Source: Limanda limanda
Lineage: Eukaryota > Chordata > Actinopteri > Pleuronectiformes > Pleuronectidae
Length of the DNA stretch: 64,000 bases
Reading direction: 5' to 3'
Assembly (NCBI RefSeq): GCF_963576545.1
Contig: NC_083655.1
Span: 20,630,204 to 20,694,203 of the forward strand
The translations under genes and the position numbers were made by a program. Within the stretch, counting starts at the first letter, position 1. Every line of letters starts with the position of its first letter. Shown piece after piece: positions 29,771 through 40,668 of this stretch. The notes under the pieces were generated by a model. It did not search any database, had not been told where the DNA came from, and saw only the letters and a program-made list of their open reading frames with translations.

Positions 29771-32700
29771 ACAAGCAACATTTCTCATTGTTTCTCTAAA
29801 AAATAAATAGCGGATAATGTTTTGTTTTTTTAACTAATTTAAAAAACCTAACAAATGTTCTATCTGTTTATTTCAGATAAATCCTTGAGTCAAAACAAAT
29901 ATGGCAGCCATTTGATTAGCAAAACGGCTGCAGCAGGCTCCAATGCTCCATGATCCAATCTTGAAACTAGAGAAAAAGGTTCTCAATTATGTATAAAGAA
30001 ATTGATGATTCCGTCAGTTACCTGAATGTTTGCTCATACAGGAGAGGCACAAACTAGGATTATGCTTCTCTAACTCCTGCCACTGTAGAAAACTGAAGCT
30101 GAAATATATTTGAGTATTTGTTGAGGAGGTGGGGTTTAAAGACCTATACTATAGCCAGTCAGTGGCAATCCATATGTTTTGGCTTCACTTTTGTAAGTTG
30201 TCACGTCATTGTTAAAATCTCTGAAGGCCTTTTCTGATGAATGTAATGTCCCAAAAGATTCCTATTGCATTTATTGTCACTCAAACATGGCAGCACTGAT
30301 GTGGTGCAAGTAAGAGAAGAATGTGTTTGGTTACCAAAGGACTGAACTGTGAACCTCCTCACACGTCCACCCTTTTCCTCAAAAAACTAATTAAACCCAA
30401 AAATCCCTCATGCTTCATACACCCTGCGGGGATTGTTGAATTCTCTATAGTCTATAAAACCACAACTCCAGAATGAAAGGAAGTAAGCATAGTGTGGGCA
30501 CACACAAGCTGCTCTGTGGATCATCATGACATTTTAACACAAAATTCAATGGAGTTTTAAGCCTAGTACATAGGTGCTCATCATCCTGGGGGATATGAAC
30601 CCTCCGTCTCGGTCTCAGAAGTTCTGCCATTTACAGAGCTAACTTTTATCATCAGTTTATTAACCCTGTTCCATTCATTGATATTGGGAGTGCTACTCCA
30701 CACTTCAAATACCACCCAGCAGATCTGCTCTGGCCTCAGTGTCCAAAACATAATTTACCCCCTATGTAGATCGAAAGAGTGGAGACTTTATAGATTTAGA
30801 TGACCTGTTAACTCTACATAAAAAATACGTTTTTATCACTTTAACAGATCAATGAGCGTTAAATTAATAACAATTTGCATTTATTAAAGTTGGATTTGCA
30901 TCTTTCGCATGACAAATGGAATATCTGTTGCGATTAGGTCTGCCCACCACATTCACATTAAAGTAGCCAAACTTAAAACTGATTGCCCTCTTTTATGTTC
31001 CCATCGATCTCCATTATCAAATCAACAGAATAAGATGTCCACTAGACATAATATCAGTGGATTTCCATCAGTACATGCCACATTACTAATAGGATTTGTC
31101 ACAGATGGGAAAATATAATGGTCTTTCTTCACACATTCTGGCACCATTAAACTGCCAATGCCATTTTTTGTGTGAGACACCCCACCTTCTGAGGTAAAAA
31201 TTTTATTACATGGTAATTTAAGACATGGTTCGTTCATCTCAAGTGTCGCCTCTGGACATACAAATCAAAAAGAGGCCCACTGATATTTTCACTCCTCATC
31301 TTCCAAAGCCCACACATTATCCTTTTTTATAATCTGTATTTTATTTGCATTTTTCACCCCTGAGGTGAGGAGAGAAATCCTGCAATAGCCATGGAAAGCC
31401 ACAGCCGCCTGCTTTTATGTGTCTTGCTTCACTGAAGACCTCGGAGATTTATCACTTCTTTATGTCACAGTGCTTTTTATGACTTACATTGATCATCAAG
31501 GTGTACCACCATTATCGTGAGGAGTACATTATCACCCGGACATTTTCAACCCTCCCCCCACTGCCACAGGACATGGATAGGAAGACATCTGATTCACATC
31601 TCCCTCTCTCAGCTACTCCACAGTGAACATCTCTTATAAAGACAGACAACAGTTCGAAGTCATGCGGAGAAATAAAGTCAAACTCTTCAAGGTTGAAGGT
31701 TTGTGTATTTTCTTAAGGATCCTTGCAACCTAGTGTAAGCTATTTTATTTCCGTGGCTTTATTATGGAAGATTGGTGTGTAGTTCCTGTTATAAGCAGGA
31801 TGTTGGTTGGGACTCTTGTTTTGAAGGGGTTCTAATGGAAGTGGGTTCTGTCGGGGAGAAATGAGTTAAAGAGGGAAGGAAAAATAAACGGGTGTGTTGT
31901 CCCGATTCAATAACCATCTCTCGTGTCCTTTTTCTTCACCAGAATGACTTGGGAGGCCCTGGGGCTGCAGCTCTCCTCTATCACCCCGTCAGCTAACAGA
32001 ACCAACGCCCTGCTTACAATAGGAACTACACTCCAACCTTCCATAATAAAGCCACTAAATAAAATAGCTTACACTAGTTTGATTTTTCAATGTGACTTAG
32101 ATTTTTCGTCATATGTCAGGTTAATCAACAAAAGATGTTTCTATCCTCTGTTGTATGGAATACTGAATGGGCTTAAGTCGTTCTTCGGACATAACCAGAC
32201 AAATCCGGAGACTTGGGTCTGTTGGGACTTAACCCAGACTTAGCTTTTCACACATGCACAAAGCAGCGGGAGGTTCTCCCTCCTTCATTCCCATCATAGA
32301 AAGTAAATGTCATTATGGGGCATTTGCTGGAAATACTGATGCTTGTCCTGTCCCAATTTAGAAGAACCATCCTTTTGAGAACTCAGTCAACTATGGCATG
32401 GCCTTCGCAAAGGCTGGACTGAAATGAGACACAGAGTATTTCCTATTTGCATCACCAGCGCATTGTTAGCTCGTTAGCTTTGTTACTGGCACACGATGAA
32501 TCCTGGGATTTGTCCAAGAAGATCCACTCATTGGATCGTTAATTGCTCTGTGATGGAAGGACACATTTCTTGGAAGCATTTGAAGGTGCCTGTGAAATGG
32601 GACATAACAGTGGTGCCACCGTGTCACCATCGGTCTTCAAATGTAGCCTTGAAGATATGCAGCACCTGATTTGGGACACAGCTACTGTCTCACACGACTA

Positions 32701-34851
32701 TTGCATGTTGCTTATGGGTCATAATGAGCTGCTTACATGACATTCGTTTTTTTACTGATGGAAGGACAGTGTCACTTTGTTTATTGTATTGATGTCAGGA
32801 AGCTTACCGTCTCCTCATTGCTCCACATACAGTAGCTCTAATATTTTCACCTACCAAAATTTTGTATCTGTTATGTTGAGCAGAAACTTTACTGAATGTT
32901 TAAGTTACATGCTTCAGGTACATTGTGATATAATCACCATCTTTACATTAACTTTAAATATATAACCTTTAAACTATAAAAACTATAAAAATAACTCTAA
33001 ATAAAACTACCGCCTTTCTGAGGTTTCTGGTATAAATGCTGCATTTCCTTGTTTAAGATATCATACGTGTTCAAATAAATAGCAGTACTATACAGTATTA
33101 AGATGCATCTTCCGCACATGCAAATATTTCCAAGTAAAAATCTTTTAAAAACAAATTAATGGATTCAGTCACCAGAAACACTGGAGTGCTTTTATATTGA
33201 AACAGGTAGCCTACAGGAAACATGGCAAACATTTATGTTTCTGACATATTCAACAGATAAACATTGAAATTGTGCTGAAAGATCATATTCTCTGTGAACA
33301 TAGACAAAATCTGCGAGATCTCGAATCTCTAGAAGAGCAGCGTGACTGAACAGTGGCTGAACCGCAGCCAGTATGGCATTTCCAATCAGCTAACAAAGGC
33401 TGCAATGAAAAGCAAGTTGTTGAGCAGCCGTTCTGCAACCGGTGTTCACTGGACGTTCGGTATGCATCTGAAGATACGTCCCTAACATCATCTGGCTTCT
33501 TAACTAGAACTGAAGACCTTCAAACACACAAGGGATATTTTCCATCTTGTCATGTTCTCAAATGATATCGGCAGAATTGATTCATTCCAAAGCACTTTTT
33601 ATAGTAATTCATGCGCACCTGTTATTCATTGGTAAAAACCTTAGTACATAATTTGTTTGTGATGGGCACTGTATTACTTCATTCATGTATGAAATGCGAA
33701 CAGTTGAGCAGACACACTGTCTTCTCATTTAATACAATAGAACAGTGCCTGCTCTAAACTTGCCTGTGGTAATGCTGGTTTCTATTTAAATCTGTGAAAG
33801 TGACCTGCAGTAAATGAGCAGGTCAAGTAAAGACCAGCTGCAGAACTCAGTCCACAGAACCCTAAAGCCGCAACACTGCTGCTGCTCAACGAGCTGTTCA
33901 CCTATTTATTCAAAGGTAAGTGAAGCTCGACTCAGTACACAGCACCCATAAAGAGACAATCAGTTGTCGTTGCTGTTGGTTTGACTGACAGTCACTTGCA
34001 TGGCTGAGTCCAAGGTGCTTCCATAAGGTTCCTGCAGACTGTTGATCACCAGGGTCTAAAAACCACAGGAAATTAGGTTAATATTTATCCAATTGAAGTA
34101 ACAACCCATGCCTTCAACAAGCTCCGGAACTTAATTCATACCCTTGGTCCCTGCAGGGTTCTTGCAAAGGCTCTTAGTCTTTAGAAGAGTGATGGAACCG
34201 CAACTTTCGATTTGAAAAGTCTCCTTTTCAGTTCCTATCGATCAGACTAAAATGGAATCAATCATCAGTGTTTCCATTTTAGGTCCCTGGAGTAGTGTGG
34301 ACATCAGACTCAAAAATAGCTGAAGTGATGTTTTCATTGGTGTGGACCTAACCTAACATGTCAAAATGTCTTCTGTGAAAAAGGCCTATTAACCCGGAAC
34401 TGCGTGTCAGATGTTTCAATAACAGTGACTTTGCATATCAAACCCTTTTTATTTTCTTTCGCTACTGTTAGGAAACAAAACTTCCTACACAAATGTTTGT
34501 TTAAATTTGAGATTATTACTATTATTATTATTATTATTATTCAGGTCTTCGAGCAAAGACAGGGTTTGTGCTTTATGAGCAACTTATATGTTTTTCTGAT
34601 CATTTCCAGTGCAGGAGCTGGGAGCGTTCACTGAAAAACCTATAAGGAATTCCAGTCCTACCTAATTTGTATCTAACCTTTGTTAAGGACCACCTTTTTT
34701 GGTAGCACTGTTTGGGCTGAGCCATTAGTCCAATCCCAAGACTCATCACGCCTTCTCATCAAGGCTCAAATGTGTACCCTTCCACCACTTTTATTTCCCA
34801 ATTATCTTTTCTCCAAACAAATTCATCATCAACCCCCACATGCTTTTGTCT
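29771..34851. other. gene-poor intergenic DNA
   Basis: About 5 kb with no gene that I recognise. Short frames at 31923-32243 and 32543-32740 have no motif. The stretch around 32520-32740 (GTGATGGAAGGACA and GCCTGTGAAATGGGACA) may be a DNA-transposon remnant, but no ends were found. ATT repeats occur at 34515-34540. Confidence 0.45.
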
Positions 34852-34877
34852 GATGTATACGCGCGCGCGTATACATC

Positions 34878-34943
<66 letters not shown>

Positions 34944-34955
34944 GTGTGCGTGTGT
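34852..34955. repeat. 26-bp palindrome plus (TG)n microsatellite
   Basis: 34852-34877 is a perfect palindrome centred on GCGCGCGC with GATGTATAC arms. It is followed directly by about 60 nt of pure TG and then TG-rich sequence to 34955. Both parts are alternating purine-pyrimidine and can adopt Z-DNA. Confidence 0.9.
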
Positions 34956-36248
34956 TAGAGGTTGCCGGGCAGCGGAAAGAGAGAGGTCATGGTGGTAATG
35001 GGAAGCTCAGAGGGAGATTGACGGGAGTGTGCATGTATACATAATCTATTAATTAAAGGCGAGGCAGCAAAACGAATGAGGAACCTTTTCCTGTGTGCTA
35101 TCTACAACCCCCGAGCCCACCCCCACGTCTCGCCCCTTCCCAGCACCCATACTGCTCCTCACCCACTTGTGCTCACCAGGTACGAAGAAAAAACACACAG
35201 CCAGACATTTATTGAGAGATTAAAACCAAATCTTCCAGATTGCCATATAAAAAGGTAATTTACAATATTAAACTGACTTTTATCTATATGCAAATTGCTC
35301 CCCCTCCCACAACCTATTTGAATAATTTATATGAGGTTTTTTGTTGGAGGGGGGAAGGAAGTGAAGTGAGTGTTTCTTCCCCATGTCTAAAATAACCCAG
35401 TTATGCTGTAAAGGTGACTATTAACTTCATCTCCCGTTTGCCTTCATCTTTCATTTCATTTCTTTCCAAGGTTTTATATCTTTCAGTTACACCAATAGCT
35501 TTGCCTCCAGGTAGTGCAGCGGAGGGAGCTAACATTCACAGTTTATTTTGCTGTTTCCTGATTTTTCTTTTCACCCCATGGGCGTTTCTCTCCTCCTTTC
35601 TTTCCTTTTTGCTGTCAAGTGAAGTGACGATCACGCGCAGCAGGTTCCTCCAGGCTCTGTACCACTGTATGTCATACATTGAGACATCAGGCGGCTGTTG
35701 GTAATTTCATCTCCCCCACTGTCTCTGTTTGTTGTCATTTCTTGCTTCTTATCAGCTATGACTAGCATCTTCAATACCTGAGCTGCCAGTCTGCTGTTAG
35801 CTGATCTGAATGGGAGCAGCTCCAGTGCCTGCTGACTGTCATCCAGCCTCATCACATCCCTTGCTCTCTGCTCCTGAAGGGTCCCAACCATCATGTACAG
35901 CCTGGACAAAACTGGCTGTGGTTTAGCCACTGTGGAGATAAGTACAAGTTGAACACTGTGTTTAGTGTTTGTTCAAATATTTTAATGGACACCTGTCAGT
36001 CATGAAGAAACAAAGTCTACATATTCATGATCCAGGTTTAAGAAAAGAATACTCTCAATATAGAATGGATTCATTGATGTCAAGCCCAATTACAGAATCA
36101 ACACTAATGGTTTGACTAATTACTCATTTCAGAGAGGTCCGTCTGTCTGTTTGTGGCTCGCATATCTCGAAGACCTCTCATTTTATCAACTTCCCACTTA
36201 GCATGTGTTTTGTTAACGGCCCAAGGAGGCACAGTGTTTATGGAGAGA
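34956..36248. other. intergenic DNA with one exon-like minus-strand segment
   Basis: Mostly without features. On the minus strand 35929-35778 is open for 50 codons between a good acceptor (TTATCTCCACAG) and a GT donor. It contains LQEQRARDVMRLDDSQQ. I do not recognise a protein and give it low weight. Confidence 0.35.
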
Positions 36249-36256
36249 ATCGTGAA

Positions 36257-37324
36257 CAGTGATGCCGGTAACGCGCTACTTAGTAACGCGTTACTCTAAT
36301 CTGACCCCTTTTTTCAGTAACGAGTAATCTAACGCGTTACTATTTCCAAACCAGTAATCAGATTAAAGTAACTCCTCCAAGTCACTGTGCGTTACTATTT
36401 TGTCTACTTTTGATTCCTCTTATTATCATCTTCACGAACATGTGCACTTCTCGCTCTTACTCCGTCACTTGCTCACATAAACAACACTTCACTTCCTCAT
36501 TGCCCCCCCCATCCCCAACACAAGCAGCCAATGAGGGCCTGACATCCCCAACAACGCCATCCTATTGGTCCAAACAGTCACATGTCCCCCCCCCGACCCC
36601 TTCACAGACCCTCAGGATATCGGAACGCTCCTTCAACACAGTGTTTTACAGAACATACGTCAAATCCCGTCTCTGGGAGTGAGGTCATATAGCCTATGCG
36701 ACAATTAAGTTGAATCGCCCTCGTTTTCGTGCCATAATAAACAAGATCCCTACTACTGTCAATGCCGGGCTGCCTCACAGAACAGCTTTTTGTAAAACCA
36801 CTCCTTGCTTCTCTAATGCTGTGAACAACAGGTACAATGTTCATAAAACATGTTGAAAAGTTACATTTATAAACAATGTAGATCATAAGTAGTAAGTTTT
36901 TCCATTACAGTGTTAACAGTTAAATATGTCTTCATTCTTTTATTTTTTATAAAAACAAGTATTTATGTTAAGTGAAGTCAAGAAAGACTGTCTTTATTTT
37001 ATTTTTATAAAAACATGTATTTTTTCAGGAAATAGTTTTTAAGTTCAACTTAAAATGTCAGGAGATACATTATACGTTGTTGTTGTGTACATTAGTGTTA
37101 AAAATCCACTAATAAAGTGAGTGTTGGCAAAACCGGTTGTCATTTTTATGTTGAGCAGGCGGGGGTGTTGTCGGCAGCTGCGGAATGTAACTAAGAAAGT
37201 AACTAGTAATCTAACTTAGTTACTTTTAAAATCAAGTAGTCTGTAAAGTAACTAAACTACTTTTAAAATCAAGTAGTCTGTAAAGTAACTAAGTTACTTT
37301 TTCAAAGTAACTGTGGCAACACTG
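36257..37324. mobile_element. hAT-type MITE with perfect target duplication
   Basis: 1,068 bp from CAGTGATGCC to GGCAACACTG, flanked on both sides by ATCGTGAA (36249-36256 and 37325-37332), a perfect 8-bp duplication. The subterminal parts are full of AGTAACT/AGTTACT motifs: GTAACGCGTTACT on the left, and two tandem copies of about 43 bp with AATCAAGTAGTCTGTAAAG on the right. No transposase remains. Confidence 0.85.
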
Positions 37325-37332
37325 ATCGTGAA

Positions 37333-37758
37333 GTATGATGAAAGCCAGGGAGGAAACACATTACCTGTTGCCTTTTTATCGTTTCTGTGTTCTTTACAAC
37401 AAAAAAATGTGGCGAAGCTGTCGATCGCGACATCAGCGAGTGTAACAGGTGCATTCACAGCCACTGGTTCTCCAGTTGGTGGTTCTGTACTAACTCATTC
37501 TTCACTGAACTTTGAATAAGTAGTTGAACAGCTCTTTGTATCCCGCAGGTCTTTATCTGAAATTTAAGGTATAAAGGTGCCTTAAAGGGCCAGTTCAAAA
37601 TTTACACCAGAATCACACACACACGCAAGCTTGCACACACCGAAAATAATAAAAAACCTTTAATTTAGCCTGAAAGACAGATTTTCTCGGAGCAGGTTGG
37701 AGCTGATATGCAGTATTTTGTGTATACAGTACCAACCTCATATGTTTAGTCTTATATC
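37333..37758. other. short spacer between hAT MITE and Gypsy element
   Basis: No gene. It contains a small (CA)n-like run near 37614-37626. Confidence 0.5.
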
Positions 37759-39073
37759 TCAACTATTTTTAACCCTGATTAACTCAGTTTTAATGTTAGT
37801 TTTGAATCTCTCTTTTTTGTTTTAAAGTACACACATGAACTGTTTTTAACTTACTTATAAATTCACCTTTAACCTCTGTTTTTCATAAAGATGTTAACCC
37901 CTCAGGTCTCTGTGTATTAAAGGTAAGTAAATGAAATACACCACACACGGTTTTAAGAAAATAAGTTCTCAATTATTTACTTATGCAATGATTAATGCAA
38001 TATAACAATAAAATAAAAATATAAATGTTCTTTTTGTCGTTAAACCTTCACAATAAATTCCCCTTTTTTAAGGTAAAAACTCTGAATTGTCCCTTTTTTC
38101 ACAGGAAACACAACAAAGGAATTATACCTCTTTTGCAAGAAATGTAATAACTGAAATAACCCTGTTTCTTCTTTTCAGGTAAACACAGTAAATAAAAATA
38201 TCCTTTGTTCTGTTTTAGTGAAACACTATCACAAATATTCACAGATATCAATAGACTTTTTAACCCAAAAATATCAATGCAGAACCTTCAATTCACTCAA
38301 ATTCACTGAAATGCAATATGTGGGCCCACACACCTGATAACTAAAGCCGGCACTTATTACTTTACTTCAAATAAACCTGGGTACCCCTTTAGTGCATCGG
38401 TGCAAGCCTGGATGTCGCTTGGGATGGGCTGGTGGTTGGAGAAGAGGTGAGTTGAGGAGAAGATCCGTCCGGAGGAAACGAAGACCCGTCACTGCCGATG
38501 TCGCGGTGTTCGCTCGTCGTCTGCAGCTCCACGCTCCTTTCCCCACAGTCACTGCTGAATAGGTAGCTTGCTGCTAACTAGCACAGTCACTGTGAGCTAA
38601 CTAGCCGCTGTGTTAGCTTCTAGCTTCACGTCGTCCTCACGGTTTGAGTAATCCACTCATACCCACGGGAAAATCACCACTGAGTCCTCTGGAGAGTCCG
38701 GGTTGAACGCCTCCACGACTTGGTCACTAAACGTCTGTACAACAGTCTCTTTTCGTTACTGTTCTTCCTACATACTCCCGTGTCTTCTCCCTGCTCGCTC
38801 CGTCGCTCTCCTTATTTTCGTCCCTCCATTTTTCCTCCCCGTACCGAAACAACCTCAGAGGTTAGGTTCCGGCCCATCTCAATTAACCCCATACATGCTG
38901 GTACATCTTACGTTTACAGATACATTATACTTCAAATAAAACAATAAACACATAATATATACTTTTAACTGTTTTAACACTTCTATAGCATTTTATGAAT
39001 TTCAACCTTTTTAATCACACTATTTATATGCTTGGAAGAAATGATATTACTTAATATTTTTAACCGGGTTACA
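37759..39073 (-). repeat. 3' LTR of the Gypsy element
   Basis: Partner of 45126-46440, with the same 1,315-bp length and identical ends. The differences I can see lie near 37836, 38505, 38811, 38877 and 38910. Confidence 0.92.
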
Positions 39074-39086
39074 CCCTCCCCCTTCT
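39074..39086 (-). promoter_or_regulatory. polypurine tract of the Gypsy element
   Basis: On the minus strand AGAAGGGGGAGGG lies immediately before the TGTAACC start of the 3' LTR, the expected place of the plus-strand primer. Confidence 0.85.
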
Positions 39087-39177
39087 AAATGTCTTTGATG
39101 TCCTCATCAAACCATAATGAACTTTTTTATTTAAGTTAACCGTTAACTAGTGGAAAGGGTGCATGACCTTGTTTGAA

Positions 39178-40668
39178 TTAACTCTTGCCAATCTTAATGA
39201 CAACTCCTCTATGTATAATAGTGAGAGGCTGATCTTTAGCTCTACCAGGCTCATCATAAGTTAACCTGATGACTGGTTTCACTTTTCTTTTTGGACGGTT
39301 TTCAGGTTTGCTACTCACTTTTGTCTTAGTGACTGTCTCTGGGTGCTTATCGTGGCAAGGGTTATCAGACTCTGGATCACTTTCTTCTTCAGAATCTTGA
39401 TCTCCCTCCTCTTCTCTCACACTGTCGTTTTCCTCCTCCACACTTTCTTCCTCTGACAAGCTGTCCTCAGCAGGATTTCCATCTGACTGTTGAGAAGAAT
39501 CAGCATCATCTTGGATGAGGTTTGACTGTCCAGCAGTTTCTCTTTCTTTTCCCAGGATTTCTTTCAGGTAAGTACTGTAGGGTTTTTCAGGTCCATAATA
39601 CTCCACATCTGAAGAGGAATCCATGCTCTCTTGCATCTTTTGAAGAACTTCCTGTATTCCAGGTAAGACTTTCTTCGATTTCTTTTGTGTCTCAGCTCTT
39701 GTTCTTGCTTTTGTTTTGGCTGGTGACTTGTTCTCAACATCCACTGTCGGCATTCTTACCAACTGTCCAATTGGAAGGAGATGATCACGATGGAGAGTTT
39801 TGACTCCTCCTCCTCCATCTTCCGGTTTCACTTTGTACACTGGAAGGTTGGGCATCTTTCCTAGAACCACGTAAGGGATAGAACTCCAACGACTCTCTAG
39901 TTTATGTTTTCTTTTCAGTCCCAAGTTCCTCAGTAACACTCTGTCACCGATATCCAGGGTTTGAAATACAACTCTTTTGTCATAGGATCTTTTGTTCCTC
40001 TGATGTGTCTTGTAGGCTGTGTCGGAAGCAAGCTTGTAGGCCCTGTGCAAGTCGTCTTTCAGCTTGGCTACATAGCGAGAATGGCAACCATCAGCTTCGC
40101 CATCAGGAGAGGTTCCAAAGCACAAGTCTATGGGAAGTCTTGCTTCTCGGCCAAACATCAAGAAATAGGGTGAATACCCCGTAGCGTCACATTTGGTACT
40201 GTTGTAGGCGTGAACCAGGTAGCCAACATGTTTGCTCCACTGTTTTTTCTTCTCACACCCCAGGGTACCCAGCATGGACAGAAGAGTTCTGTTGAATCTC
40301 TCGGGCTGCGGATCTCCTTGCGGGTGATAAGGAGTAGTCCGTGATTTCCGGATCCCCATCATCTGCAGAAGCTCTTTGATCAGCTGGCTTTCAAAGTCTC
40401 TCCCTTGATCTGAGTGGATTCTTGTTGGCAGACCATAATGCAGGAAGTACTTGTCCACCAGGATCTTCGCCACAGTTTGCGCCTTCTGATTTCGGAAAGG
40501 GAACGCCTGAGCGTAACGGGTGAAATGATCCGTGACCACTAAAACATTTCCGATGCCTGCAGAATCTGGTTCCATTGAAAGAAAATCAATGCACACGAGG
40601 TCCATTGGTCCACTGCTCGAAATGTGATGCAAAGGTGCTGCCCTATGACAAGGGGTCTTCCGACACAC
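39178..40668 (-). pseudogene. pol, integrase core and acidic C-terminal tail, separated by a frameshift
   Basis: 496 codons, overlapping the upstream frame by 130 nt. The integrase core has the D,D-35-E triad: Asp in CIDFLS (about 27), Asp in HSDQGRDFE (about 85), and Glu in PERFNRT exactly 35 residues later. It continues with VKTLHRDHLLPIG and then a long Glu/Asp/Ser-rich tail and basic RPKRKVKP. There is no chromodomain. The first codon used here (GTG) is only where the open frame starts; the domain is continuous with the zinc domain of the previous frame, so this is one gene split by a small indel near 40665. Confidence 0.85.

Noticed and set aside
36257..37324. CRISPR-like array because of repeated AGTAACT words
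   Set aside because: The genome is eukaryotic, the words are short and in both orientations, and the segment is a hAT element with an 8-bp target duplication.
38367..38552. 61-codon minus-strand frame, repeated at 45734-45919
   Set aside because: It is inside both LTRs, so the repetition is due to the LTR pair and not to conservation of a gene.
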